Positions 24,590-35,157 of a stretch of 64,000 bases of DNA are shown piece after piece (the stretch's first letter is position 1; every line of letters starts with the position of its first letter). Source of the DNA: Pelomonas asaccharophilus_A (GTDB taxonomy: Bacteria > Pseudomonadota > Gammaproteobacteria > Burkholderiales > Burkholderiaceae_C); contig NZ_JAVDXV010000009.1 in assembly GCF_031458115.1 (NCBI RefSeq), forward strand, positions 332,016 through 396,015. Direction: 5' to 3'. The translations under genes were made by a program, and so were the position numbers. A model generated the notes under the pieces. That model ran no database searches, was not told the origin of the DNA, and saw only the letters and a program-made list of their open reading frames with translations.

Positions 24590-25510
24590 ATGACCCTGAC
24601 CGAGTTGCGCTACATCGTCGCCGTCGCCCGCGAGCGCCATTTCGGTCGTGCGGCCGAGGCCTGCTTCGTGTCGCAGCCGACGCTGTCGGTCGCCATCAAG
24701 AAGCTGGAGGAGGAGCTGGATCTGAAGATCTTCGAGCGCGGTGGCAGCGAGGTGTCCGTGACGCCGTTGGGCGAGGAGATCGTGCGCCAGGCACAGTCGG
24801 TGCTGGACCAGGCCGGCGCCATCAAGGAGATCGCCAAGCGCGGCAAGGACCCGCTGGCCGGCGCGCTGCGGCTGGGCATCATCTACACGATCGGTCCCTA
24901 TCTGCTGCCCGAATTGGTGCGCCACACGATAGAGAAGTACCCGCAGATGCCACTGATGCTGCAGGAGAACTTCACCGTGAAGCTGCTGGAGATGCTGCGC
25001 ACCGGCGAGCTGGACTGCGCCATCATGGCCGAGCCCTTCCCCGACACGGGCCTGGCCACGGCCGATCTTTACGACGAACCCTTCGTCGTCGCGCTGCCGG
25101 CGTCGCACCCGCTGGCCGACCGCGCCACCATCAGCGCCGAGGAGCTCAAGCGCGAGACCATGCTGCTGCTGGGCACGGGCCATTGCTTCCGCGACCATGT
25201 GCTGGAGGTCTGCCCCGAGTTCGCGCGCTTCTCCAGCGACGCCGAGGGCATACGCCGCAGCTTCGAGGGCTCGTCGCTGGAGACCATCAAGCACATGGTC
25301 GCGTCCGGCATGGGCGTGACCGTGGTGCCACGACTGTCAGTGCCGCGCGAGAAGACCCCGCACCTGCGCTTCGTGCCGTTCAGCGACCCCGTGCCCACGC
25401 GCCGCGTGGTGCTGGCCTGGCGGCGCAGCTTCACACGCTATGAGGCGATCGCTGCGCTTCGCAACGCGATCTATGCCTGCGAACTGAACGGTGTCACTCG
25501 TTTGAGCTGA
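24590..25510 (+). CDS. oxyR: Hydrogen-peroxide-sensing LysR regulator OxyR
   Basis: This is a 306-residue LysR-family activator. The N-terminal winged HTH is ELRYIVAVARERHFGRAAE ... SQPTLSVAIKKLE. The regulatory domain has the OxyR hallmark LGTGHCFRDHVLEVC, with cysteines at residues 199 and 208 exactly as in the Escherichia coli protein. These form the peroxide-induced disulphide. It is divergent from panB. dps, a classical OxyR target, lies 1.4 kb downstream after an intervening protease gene. Confidence 0.95.
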   Translation: MTLTELRYIVAVARERHFGRAAEACFVSQPTLSVAIKKLEEELDLKIFERGGSEVSVTPLGEEIVRQAQSVLDQAGAIKEIAKRGKDPLAGALRLGIIYTIGPYLLPELVRHTIEKYPQMPLMLQENFTVKLLEMLRTGELDCAIMAEPFPDTGLATADLYDEPFVVALPASHPLADRATISAEELKRETMLLLGTGHCFRDHVLEVCPEFARFSSDAEGIRRSFEGSSLETIKHMVASGMGVTVVPRLSVPREKTPHLRFVPFSDPVPTRRVVLAWRRSFTRYEAIAALRNAIYACELNGVTRLS

Positions 25511-25661
25511 GGCAAAACCCTCCCCCTGGAACATGGGAGTGAGGTTCTACGCGGGCGCAAACACCACCGATAGTCGCGCCCTCGTACCCGCAACCTTGCT
25601 GCCCCCCCAACGCGCCACCGCGCGGACCGGCGGCAACGAACTCAAACCAGGGAGTATTTCC

Positions 25662-26786
25662 GTGACGAAGACTTTCGCAGCACTGGCCATCGCCATGCTG
25701 GCCGCCGGCAGCGCACACGCCAGCCTCAAATCGGTCTCGGGCAGCTTCGGCAGCACGTCGTGGACCGCCAGCAGCACCATCGTGGGCGTGACACCCACGG
25801 CAACGGCCCCCACGGCCGGCGGCGGCGATCCGCGCTACTTCGCGCCCCGCTCGCAGTACAGCGGCGTGGCCACCATCATCACGGAATACGCCAACGGCGA
25901 CGCCTTCATCTGCTCCGGCACGCTGATGTCCAACCAGCGTTCCATCCTGACCGCAGCGCACTGCGTCAGCGACGGCACTGCAGCCCGCCCGGTGAACACC
26001 ACGGTGCACTTCTACACCGGCACCGACCCCGACAACGTCACCTGGGCCGCGCCGACCTTCAGCTACGGCGTAAGCAACTACTACGTGCATTCGGCCTACA
26101 CCGGCCATGTCATCGACCAGAACGACATCGCCGTGCTGACGCTGGACGCCTTCGTGGACTCCAGCGTGAAGACGCACGGCCTGTACGGCGGTAGCGACCT
26201 GACCGGCCTGGAGTACAACATCGCCGGCTACGGCGGCCGCTCGACCGTCGGCGGCAGCGCCGGCGTGGATGCGCGCACGGGCCGGCTCCGCCAGGGCGAC
26301 AACCGCTACGACTTCCGCCTGGGCGATGCCGACTTCGGCGGCTTCTGGGACGACGTGCTGGGCGAACCCGCCAGCCAGATCGAATACACCTACCTGGCCG
26401 ACTTCGACAACGGCAGAGGCGCCAACGATCTCAGCTGCAACATCGCCGTCTTCGGCTTCGGCATCGCGCCCAGCGGCAAGTACTGCAACACCGGCCTCGG
26501 CGCCGATGAAGTCTCCAGCGCCGGCGGCGACTCGGGCGGCCCCGAGTTCATCGGCGACCTGGTGGCGTCGGTCACGTCGTTCGGCCTGACCTTCGGCGAC
26601 ACCTGGGGCGACGTGGACAACAAACTCAACAGCAGCTTCGGCGAATTCAACGGCTTCGTGCCCGTCAGCATCCACCGCGACTTCATCGCCGCGGCCATGG
26701 CCACCGTGCCGGAACCAGGCAGCTTCGCGCTGGCCGGCCTGAGCCTGGCGCTGCTGGGTGCCTCGCGCCGCAAGCGCCGCGCCTGA
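25662..26786 (+). CDS. Trypsin-like serine protease with PEP-CTERM anchor
   Basis: This is a 374-residue exported protease. The signal peptide ends GSAHA-S. The S1 family triad is visible: His in LTAAHC, Asp in QNDIAVLTL, Ser in GGDSGGPEF. The C-terminus is a PEP-CTERM signal, VPEPGSFALAGLSLALLGA plus RRKRRA, so an exosortase should process it at the cell surface. The GTG at 25662 was chosen because GGGAG lies 9 bases upstream and the signal peptide begins there; the frame is open from 25533. A strong terminator follows. Confidence 0.9.
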   Translation: MTKTFAALAIAMLAAGSAHASLKSVSGSFGSTSWTASSTIVGVTPTATAPTAGGGDPRYFAPRSQYSGVATIITEYANGDAFICSGTLMSNQRSILTAAHCVSDGTAARPVNTTVHFYTGTDPDNVTWAAPTFSYGVSNYYVHSAYTGHVIDQNDIAVLTLDAFVDSSVKTHGLYGGSDLTGLEYNIAGYGGRSTVGGSAGVDARTGRLRQGDNRYDFRLGDADFGGFWDDVLGEPASQIEYTYLADFDNGRGANDLSCNIAVFGFGIAPSGKYCNTGLGADEVSSAGGDSGGPEFIGDLVASVTSFGLTFGDTWGDVDNKLNSSFGEFNGFVPVSIHRDFIAAAMATVPEPGSFALAGLSLALLGASRRKRRA

Positions 26787-26801
26787 TCGCCTCGCGCCTT
26801 C

Positions 26802-26833
26802 AGCAAAGCCACCTTCGGGTGGCTTTGCTTTTT
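26802..26833 (+). terminator. Strong rho-independent terminator after the protease
   Basis: A perfect 12-bp stem (AGCAAAGCCACC / GGTGGCTTTGCT) closes a TTCG tetraloop and runs directly into a T5 tract. The A/T base of the stem would also let it work in the reverse direction. Confidence 0.93.
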
Positions 26834-26914
26834 CCGGGCGCGGGACTTTCTTTCGGGGTATGTGCGGTCACGATGCATCCGTTAGGCTCTGCACATCCCC
26901 ATCCGGAGCCCCCC

Positions 26915-27418
26915 ATGCCCAAGAAGTCCGCCCCCGCCGTCAACGCCGGCATCAGCATCGGCATCAATGAGAAGGACCGCGCCGCCATCGCCGCCGGCCT
27001 GTCCAAGCTGTTGGCCGAGACCTACACGCTGTACCTGACCACGCACAACTTCCACTGGAACGTCACGGGCCCGATGTTCAACAGCCTGCACGCGATGTTC
27101 ATGGCCCAGTACACCGAGCTGTGGAACGCGGTGGACCCGGTGGCCGAGCGCATCCGCTCGCTGGGCCATGCGGCGCCCGGCAGCTACGGCCAGTTCGCCA
27201 AGCTCAGTGGCCTGCCCGACGCGCCGGCCAAGCCGCCCAAGGCGCTGGAGATGGTGCGCATCCTGAAGGAGGGCCACGAGGCCGTGGCGCGCACCGCGCG
27301 CGCGCTGTTCCCCGTCGTCGAGAAGGCCAGCGACGAGCCCACGGCCGACCTGCTGACGCAGCGCATCACGGTGCATGAACAGACGGCCTGGATGCTCCGG
27401 AGCTTGCTGGAGGAGTAG
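26915..27418 (+). CDS. dps: DNA starvation/stationary-phase protection protein (Dps)
   Basis: This 167-residue ferritin-like miniferritin oxidises and stores iron and shields DNA during peroxide stress. The ferroxidase-site region THNFHWNVTGPMF, followed by LHAMFMAQYTELWNAVDPVAERIRSLG, is typical, and the N-terminus is Lys-containing (MPKKSA). GGAG lies 8 bases before the ATG. It sits close to oxyR, its usual regulator. The last codons (TAWMLRSLLEE) are repeated downstream as a relic. Confidence 0.93.
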   Translation: MPKKSAPAVNAGISIGINEKDRAAIAAGLSKLLAETYTLYLTTHNFHWNVTGPMFNSLHAMFMAQYTELWNAVDPVAERIRSLGHAAPGSYGQFAKLSGLPDAPAKPPKALEMVRILKEGHEAVARTARALFPVVEKASDEPTADLLTQRITVHEQTAWMLRSLLEE

Positions 27419-27474
27419 CCAGTGGGCCGAGAAGCGGCCCCGCGCGACAGCGCGAGCCGTCTGTCGGCGCAGCC

Positions 27475-27515
27475 AACAAACGGCCTGGATGCTGCGCGGC
27501 CTGCTGGAAGAGTGA
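27475..27515 (+). pseudogene. Relic 3' end of a second dps allele
   Basis: Forty-one bases repeat the dps 3' end (27378-27418) with eight mismatches, 97 bases apart. In frame it still reads KTAWMLRGLLEE-stop. Excluding the stop, almost all differences within the last codons are silent (CTC/CTG, CGG/CGC, TTG/CTG, GAG/GAA), with one Ser/Gly change. This is what a diverged homologue, not a recent duplicate, would show. The relic TGA overlaps the GTG start of the following gene. Confidence 0.7.
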
Positions 27516-28816
27516 GCGACGCCCAGCGCCGCCCCGGCCGCCTGCGCGCGGCGCTGCGGATGGGCCTGAAAGGCATCGTCTGGCTGACCCTGGCGCTCGC
27601 CGCAGCCGCCCTGTTGGCGCTGACACTGGCCGTGCAGCAGTCACCCCGCTGGCCGGAGCCGACCGCGGTGTCGGCGGCGGACGTCGCACGGGCGCGCGAT
27701 TTCCTGCACCGCAACGACCCACGCCGGCCGGCGTTCGGCCCGTTTCGCACGCTGATCGCCTCTGAGCGAGAGGCCAACCTGATGCTGGACCAGCTGGTCC
27801 GCCGCGTCGCGCCGGGCGGGTCGGCGCAGCTGATGCTGGCCGGCGGCAGCGCGCGGCTGCAGGCCAGCCTGCCCGTGCCGCACAGCCCCGTCGCGGCCTG
27901 GCTGAACATCGCCGCCACGCTGCACGAGACCCCGGGGCTGCCCGCCATCGCCGACCTGCGGGTGGGCCGGCTGCCGGTGCCCGCCTGGCTGGCCGAACGG
28001 CTGCTGCCAGCCCTGGCCGCGCGGCTGAATGCCACCCCCGAGGGCGCGCTGGCGCTGGACATGGTGCGGCGCGTGCGCCTGACGCCGGCCCGCGTCGAGG
28101 TGGTCTACGAGTGGGGTGATGACGGCCTGCAGCGGCTGCTCGGCACGCTGCTGCCGCCCGCGGAGCAGGCGCGCCTGACCGCCTATGCCCAGGCCCTGTC
28201 CGGCGCAATGCAGGCCCACGTCTCGGCGGGCGGCAGCACGGGCCTGCCGCTGGCGAACCTGCTGCCGCCGCTGTTCACGCTCGCCAGCCAGCGCAGCGTT
28301 GGCGGCGATGCGGTCGCCGAGAACCGTGCGGCGCTGCTGACGCTGGCGCTGCAGGCCATAGGCCGGCGCATGTCCGACCTGGTGCCGGCCATCCAGGCCG
28401 CGCCCCAGCCGCCCCACCTGACGATGACACTGGCCGGCCGCGAGGACTTCGCCCAGCACTTCCTGATCTCCGCCGCGCTGGCGCTGGAGGGTGGCGGGCC
28501 GTTGGCCGACGCTATCGGCGTCTACAAGGAAACGGTGGACCTGCGCCAAGGCAGCGGCTTCAGCTTCAACGACATCGCCGCCGACCGCGCCGGCGCGCGC
28601 CTGGGGCTGCTGGCACGGCGCGACCCGCAGGCATTGCAGCAGCGGCTGGCGCGCGGCGCGCGCGAGAGCGACTTCATGCCCGACGTGGCCGACCTGCCGG
28701 AGTTTCTCGGCCGCAAGGAGTTCCTCGCGACCTACGGCGGCCTGGATGCGCCGCCCTACCGCCGCATGCTGGCCGACATCGACCGGCGGCTGGACGCGCT
28801 GCCGCTGCTGCGCTGA
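27512..28816 (+). CDS. Uncharacterised membrane-anchored protein
   Basis: This protein of about 434 residues has one N-terminal transmembrane helix (GIVWLTLALAAAALLALTLAV). A long soluble, probably periplasmic, helical domain follows, without motifs I recognise. The GTG at 27512 overlaps the TGA of the dps relic (GTGA); an ATG at about 27560 directly before the helix is an alternative. It converges with the chemoreceptor gene, with 13 bases between stops. Conserved segments such as SGFSFNDIAADRAG recall the family-of-unknown lytic-transglycosylase-associated proteins, but I would not assign function. Confidence 0.72.
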   Translation: MSDAQRRPGRLRAALRMGLKGIVWLTLALAAAALLALTLAVQQSPRWPEPTAVSAADVARARDFLHRNDPRRPAFGPFRTLIASEREANLMLDQLVRRVAPGGSAQLMLAGGSARLQASLPVPHSPVAAWLNIAATLHETPGLPAIADLRVGRLPVPAWLAERLLPALAARLNATPEGALALDMVRRVRLTPARVEVVYEWGDDGLQRLLGTLLPPAEQARLTAYAQALSGAMQAHVSAGGSTGLPLANLLPPLFTLASQRSVGGDAVAENRAALLTLALQAIGRRMSDLVPAIQAAPQPPHLTMTLAGREDFAQHFLISAALALEGGGPLADAIGVYKETVDLRQGSGFSFNDIAADRAGARLGLLARRDPQALQQRLARGARESDFMPDVADLPEFLGRKEFLATYGGLDAPPYRRMLADIDRRLDALPLLR

Positions 28817-28829
28817 CCGAGGATACCGC

Positions 28830-30647
28830 TCAGCGCTCCAGCCGGAACGCCCCCACCGCCGCCGCCAGCCGCTCGGCCTGCTGCTTCAGCGCCTCGGCCG
28901 CCGCGGCCGACTCCTCCACGAGCGCCGCGTTCTGCTGCGTCAGCTGGTCCAGGTGCGACACCGCGGTGCCCACCTCGGCGATGCTGCCGCTCTGCTCGCT
29001 GCTGGCCGCGGCGATCTCCTGCATCAGCCCCGTCACCTGGTTCACCGAGGTGACGATCTGGTTCATCGTCTCGCCGGCCTCGGCGACCAGGCGCGAACCG
29101 CTGTCCACGCGCTCCACCGACGCCGAGATCAGCGTCTTGATCTCCTTGGCCGCGTCGGCGCTGCGGCCCGCCAGCGAGCGCACCTCGCTGGCCACGACGG
29201 CGAAGCCGCGGCCCTGTTCGCCGGCACGCGCCGCTTCCACGGCCGCGTTCAGCGCCAGGATGTTGGTCTGGAAGGCAATGCCGTCGATGGTGCCGATGAT
29301 GTCGGCGATGCGGCTGGAGCTGCTGCTGATGTCCTGCATCGTCGTGACGACGCGCGACACCACGTCGCCGCCGCGCTGCGCCACCTCGGCCGTCGCGACG
29401 ACGAACTGGTTGGCCTGCGCGGCGCGCTGCGCGTTGAGCTTGACGGTGTCGGTCAGCTGTTCGGCGGAGCTGGAGGTCTGTTCCAGGCTGCTGGCGGTCT
29501 GCTCGGTGCGGGCGGAGAGGTCCTGGTTGCCCAGCGCGATCTCCTGCGACGCGGTGCGCACCGACTCGCTGCCGTCGCGGATCTCGCGCAGCACGCGATT
29601 GAGCTTCTCGACGAAGGTGTTGAAGCTGGTCGCGATCTCGGACAGCTCGTCCTCGCCGGCCGCGCTGACGCGCCGCGTCAGGTCGCCGTCGCCGGAGGCG
29701 ATGTCCTGCAGCGCCTCGTTGAGCTGGGCCAGCCGGCGCAGCCGCCGTGCCACCAGCGTGCCCATCACCATGCCGCCCGCCACCAGCACGACGACGGCCG
29801 CCACCAGCGAGCTGGCCGCCAGCCCGCGCAGGCCCGCCAGCGCCTCGGACTTGTTCAGCGCGATGACCAGCACCCAGTCCGTGCCCTTCACCTGCGTGGC
29901 CAGCAGCTCGTGGGCCGTGCCGTCGATGTCTGCCGGTTCCAGCCGGGCCGCCGCTGCCAGCTGGCGCAGCCGCTCGGCGGTCAGGCCGGGCACCGCGTCC
30001 TTCGCCGGCGTGCCGCCGCGCTTGAGGTCGGGGTGGGCGATGAAGTTGCCGTCCTTGTCGGTCAGGAAGGCGAAGCTGGCCGGCGTGGGCCGGATGGACT
30101 TGACGATGTTGACCACGTTGTCCAGGAACACGTCGCCCGCGGCCACGGCCGTCGTGTTGCCGCCCTGCTTCACCGCGACGGCGAAGGTGACCACCATGCG
30201 CTGCGTGGCGGCGTCCTTGTAGGGCGAGGTCAGCACCGGGCCGCCGGCGCCTGCAGCCTGCAGATACCAGGGCCGGCCGGTGGGGTCGTAGCCCTCGGGC
30301 AGCGTCTGCGGCGCATTGAACAGGATGCGCTTGTCGGCGAACGCCACGTAGCTGTTGTCGAAGCCGCCGGACTCGCGCGCCTGCACCAGGTAGCTGACCG
30401 CCTGCTCCGCCGGCACCGCGGCCACCGGCATCGTCGACTTGACCACCGCCACCTTGGAGGCGGCCCAGTCCGAGATCGCCTGTGCCTGCGCCTGGGCCAG
30501 CCCTTGCGTGCTCTGCTGCAGCTCGCTCAGCACCTGGCCGCGCGCGGTCATGTAGTTGGCCACGGCCAACGCCAGCAGGCCCAGCAGCATGGACACGACG
30601 GCCAGCGCGACCAGTTGCGCGCGAAGGGACTTGAAGCGGGACAGCAT
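28830..30647 (-). CDS. Methyl-accepting chemotaxis protein with dCache sensor
   Basis: This is a 605-residue chemoreceptor. Helix 1 (about residues 10-30) is followed by a periplasmic dCache domain (about 35-275) with the small-ligand pocket pattern GRPWYLQA and YKDAATQRMVVTFAV. Helix 2 (about 280-303), HAMP (about 304-357) and the cytoplasmic signalling domain follow; the conserved hairpin tip is IAFQTNILALNAAVEAARAG. AGGAGGAG lies before the ATG. Ligand unknown; PWY-type pockets often bind amino acids. Confidence 0.94.
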   Translation of the reverse strand: MLSRFKSLRAQLVALAVVSMLLGLLALAVANYMTARGQVLSELQQSTQGLAQAQAQAISDWAASKVAVVKSTMPVAAVPAEQAVSYLVQARESGGFDNSYVAFADKRILFNAPQTLPEGYDPTGRPWYLQAAGAGGPVLTSPYKDAATQRMVVTFAVAVKQGGNTTAVAAGDVFLDNVVNIVKSIRPTPASFAFLTDKDGNFIAHPDLKRGGTPAKDAVPGLTAERLRQLAAAARLEPADIDGTAHELLATQVKGTDWVLVIALNKSEALAGLRGLAASSLVAAVVVLVAGGMVMGTLVARRLRRLAQLNEALQDIASGDGDLTRRVSAAGEDELSEIATSFNTFVEKLNRVLREIRDGSESVRTASQEIALGNQDLSARTEQTASSLEQTSSSAEQLTDTVKLNAQRAAQANQFVVATAEVAQRGGDVVSRVVTTMQDISSSSSRIADIIGTIDGIAFQTNILALNAAVEAARAGEQGRGFAVVASEVRSLAGRSADAAKEIKTLISASVERVDSGSRLVAEAGETMNQIVTSVNQVTGLMQEIAAASSEQSGSIAEVGTAVSHLDQLTQQNAALVEESAAAAEALKQQAERLAAAVGAFRLER

Positions 30648-30833
30648 GGCGACTCCTCCTCGGCAGCGAAACCACCAACTTTGCCTGCGCCGGCCGCCCT
30701 TGTGTGGTTGGCGACGCGGGCCTCGCGGCCTGCGTTGCGACAGAAGCCACGCTCGGATGCGTTTGTCGGGGTTTGCGGAGGGGGCGCCAAGGCCGGCACG
30801 GATAATCCCGGGTCAGTCCGACCCCAGAACTCC

Positions 30834-32486
<1,653 letters not shown>

Positions 32487-32519
32487 GCGGCGGCGCGTGC
32501 GCGCCGCTCCATCAGCGCC

Positions 32520-33074
32520 TCAGCAGGACCCACCCAGCCAGCGCCCGGTTGACAGCATGCGCTGGTCCATGTCGCCGCCCAGCGCCTCGCCGGTGTCGCC
32601 ATTGATCGCGTTGCCGCGGCCGTTGAGCTCCAGCTTGTACTGCGTAGGACCGTAGCTGGCCGTGAAGCGGCCCTTCAAGCGCCCGCCACCGTCGGTACGG
32701 CAGGCGTAGCTGCCGGCTGAGGAGCTGCTGTCCAGTTGGTCGGCCTTCACCTCGCAGCGCCAGTGATCACCGGCGTTGTTCAGCACCGATTCCAGGTAGC
32801 GCGACAGATCGATGCGCGCCTGCTGCGGCGCCAGGCAACTGCGCTTGTTGTCGCCCTGCTCGGCGTCGAACTCGCGCTTCTGCGCATCGTTCAGCTTGGC
32901 GCGGATGCGCTCACGCGCGCCCTTCAGCGCCGCCGTGACTGACTGGCCGTTGATCCAGGCCTCGCTTTCATGGGCCCACAGCCCGGGCTTGAGTTCGAGC
33001 ACCGGCGCGGCGGCGGCGGGCAGTGCCAGCGCCGCGAGCAGAGCGACGGCAATCGGGGAGGAAAAACGATGCAT
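32520..33074 (-). CDS. DUF3617-type periplasmic protein
   Basis: This 184-residue exported protein has a signal ending LPAAAA-P and an opening LELKPGLWAHES typical of DUF3617. The pattern is a CL...QQ segment, then paired cysteines (WRCEVKA, SYACRT), then RLKGRFTASY. The family function is unknown. It converges with prfC; between the stops is an 8-bp GC-rich stem (GCGGCGCG/CGCGCCGC) without T tract that could serve as a weak bidirectional terminator. Confidence 0.78.
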   Translation of the reverse strand: MHRFSSPIAVALLAALALPAAAAPVLELKPGLWAHESEAWINGQSVTAALKGARERIRAKLNDAQKREFDAEQGDNKRSCLAPQQARIDLSRYLESVLNNAGDHWRCEVKADQLDSSSSAGSYACRTDGGGRLKGRFTASYGPTQYKLELNGRGNAINGDTGEALGGDMDQRMLSTGRWLGGSC

Positions 33075-33168
33075 GCGGGTGTGAGGGAGTCGGAAAGACG
33101 CGCATTCCAGCAGCCTGCCGCCCAAACCGACATCCCTCGATTGGCAGTCAGCCCACTACCATCCACCC

Positions 33169-33903
33169 ATGCCCACGCCCGCCTCCCGCTCCTGCCCCTC
33201 CTGCGGCGACCGCATGGAGATCCATGCGCTGCCGGCGCAGTACGGCGGCGAGGTCGAGATCGACTTCTGCTTCGGCTGCCACGGGCTCTGGTTCGACGAG
33301 ATGGAGAACCTGAAGCTCGCGCCGCAGGCCATCGCGACGATGTTCAAGGAGATGCACCGCCACCACGATGCACCCCGCACGCCGCTGGCCGCGCGGCTGC
33401 GCTGCGCCGAGTGCCGCGGCGGGTTGGTGCAGGGCTTCGATCTCGTGAAGAGCGGGCGCTACATCACGCATCGCTGCCCCAGCCGGCACGGCCGCTTCAG
33501 CAGCTTCTCGTCCTTCATGATCGAGAAGGGCTTCGTGCGTCAACTCACCAAGCCCGAGATCGCCGACATCGCGAAGAAGGTCGGCAGCATCCACTGCAGC
33601 GCCTGTGGCGCGCCGGTGGACCTGCGCAAGGAAGACGCCTGCTCGCACTGCCGCACCGCGCTGTCGCTGCTGGACCCGCAGGCCGTCGAGAAGGCGCTGC
33701 AGACCTATGCCCATGCGCCCGCGCGGCCCTCCTGGGGCAGCCCCAGCGATGTGGCCGACGCCGTCGTCGCGATGGAGAAGGAGCGCTCGCGGGCGCAGCG
33801 TGAGGACCCGCGCCTGGCGTTCACCTCGCCAAACGCCGGCGTGCTGGGCGTGGACCTGCTCAGCGTGGGCCTGGTGCTGTTCAGCAGTCTTTGGGATGAC
33901 TAG
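33169..33903 (+). CDS. TFIIB-type zinc-ribbon domain protein
   Basis: This 244-residue protein is cytosolic for most of its length. The N-terminal zinc ribbon is CPSC ... CFGCHGLWFDEMEN, a second cysteine set is CAEC ... HRCPSRHG, and a third is CSACG ... CSHC. The first matches the zf-TFIIB family. The C-terminus has one hydrophobic stretch (GVLGVDLLSVGLVLFSSLW). It overlaps the TPR-methyltransferase gene by 8 bases. Function unknown. Confidence 0.8.
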   Translation: MPTPASRSCPSCGDRMEIHALPAQYGGEVEIDFCFGCHGLWFDEMENLKLAPQAIATMFKEMHRHHDAPRTPLAARLRCAECRGGLVQGFDLVKSGRYITHRCPSRHGRFSSFSSFMIEKGFVRQLTKPEIADIAKKVGSIHCSACGAPVDLRKEDACSHCRTALSLLDPQAVEKALQTYAHAPARPSWGSPSDVADAVVAMEKERSRAQREDPRLAFTSPNAGVLGVDLLSVGLVLFSSLWDD

Positions 33904-35080
33904 CGCCAACGACGAGTTCCAGCGCGGCCTGGCCCTGCACCAGCAGGGCCGCCTGGACGAGGCCGAGAAGCGCTACCGGCGCATCCTGCGCACGGCACCC
34001 ACGCATTTCGACGCCCTGCACCTGCTGGGCGTCATTGCCGGCCAGACCAACCGCTTCGACGAAGCCCACCAGCTGCTGACCCGCGCGCTCGCGCAGCGCC
34101 CCGACAGCGCCCCCGCGCTGACCAACATGGGCAATGTGCTGGGCAACCTGGGCCGGCACCTGGAGGCCATCCAGACCTTCGAGCGCGCGCTGGCCCTGAG
34201 GCCCGACGACGCCAAGGCCTTGCGCAACCGCGGCACCAGCCTGCGCGCGCTGGAGCGCCCCGAGGAGGCGCTCGCCAGCTTCGATGCGGCCCTTGCGCTG
34301 AAGCCCGACTACCCCGAGGCTCTGATCGGCCGCGCCGAGGCCTTGCTGACGCTGCACCGCCGAGGCGATGCGATCCAGGCCTTCCGCCAGGCACTGCCGC
34401 TGGGCATGGACGTGGAGCAGATCCGCTACGCGCTGGCGGCGCTGGGCGACGAGCCGGCGCCGCCCACCGCGCCGCCGCGCTACGTGGAGGAGCTGTTCGA
34501 CAGCTACTCGCAGAACTTCGACCAGCACCTGGTCGGCAAGCTGGCCTACCGCACGCCGGAGCTGTTGCTGGCCGAGCTGCAGCGCGCGCAGCCCCAGGCC
34601 GGCAGCGACATCATCGACCTGGGCTGCGGCACCGGCCTGTGCGGCCCGCTGCTGCGCCCGCTGGCGCGCCGGCTGATTGGCGTGGACCTGTCCAGCCAGA
34701 TGCTGGCCCGCGCGCAGGCGCTGGGCCTGTACGACGAGCTGCTGCACGCCGACCTCACCGCCGCGCTGGCCGGGCCGCCCGCGCGCTTCGACATCGCCGT
34801 CGCAGCCGACGTGTTCGTCTACATCGGCGACCTGGATGCCGTGTTCGCCGCCACCGCCGCCGCGCTGCGGCCGGGCGGGCTGTTCGCGTTCTCGGTGGAG
34901 GCCGCTGACGGCGTGGACTTCGAGCTGAACTCGCGGCGCCGCTACGCGCATTCGCTGGCCTATCTGCAGCGCCTCGCCGCGGCGCACGGCTTCAGCGTGG
35001 AGAGCGCCACGCAAAGCGTCATCCGCAAGGAAGGCGACGAGCCAGTGAACGGCCTGCTGATCGTCATGCGCCTGGCCTGA
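33896..35080 (+). CDS. TPR-repeat SAM-dependent methyltransferase
   Basis: This 394-residue cytosolic protein has about five tetratricopeptide repeats (residues 5-165) followed by a class-I methyltransferase domain. The SAM-binding motif I is IIDLGCGTGLCG, and VDLSSQML is the acidic loop. A contact-like YSQNFDQHLVGKL segment before the domain is typical of this TPR-methyltransferase type. The ATG at 33896 overlaps the previous stop. Substrate unknown, probably protein or lipid-linked. Confidence 0.87.
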   Translation: MTSANDEFQRGLALHQQGRLDEAEKRYRRILRTAPTHFDALHLLGVIAGQTNRFDEAHQLLTRALAQRPDSAPALTNMGNVLGNLGRHLEAIQTFERALALRPDDAKALRNRGTSLRALERPEEALASFDAALALKPDYPEALIGRAEALLTLHRRGDAIQAFRQALPLGMDVEQIRYALAALGDEPAPPTAPPRYVEELFDSYSQNFDQHLVGKLAYRTPELLLAELQRAQPQAGSDIIDLGCGTGLCGPLLRPLARRLIGVDLSSQMLARAQALGLYDELLHADLTAALAGPPARFDIAVAADVFVYIGDLDAVFAATAAALRPGGLFAFSVEAADGVDFELNSRRRYAHSLAYLQRLAAAHGFSVESATQSVIRKEGDEPVNGLLIVMRLA

Positions 35081-35157
35081 AGAAAAGGCCTGCGCGCACG
35101 CCGCTGCGCGTGGGCTGCGATGATGCGCGCCCCGTTCATGCCGCCACGAGCCGTTCT

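Noticed and set aside
28491..30833. Open frame of 781 codons continuing into prfC, potentially a 1331-residue protein
   Set aside because: It is antisense to the chemoreceptor, has Arg/His-rich shadow composition, and prfC has its own start at 30834.
32490..32507. GC-rich stem between prfC and the DUF3617 gene as a terminator
   Set aside because: Loop of only two bases and no T tract; kept only as a remark in the gene entry.
35088..35115. Short GC hairpin before the sugar dehydrogenase as a riboswitch or terminator
   Set aside because: Short and imperfect, no T tract and no conserved aptamer features visible.
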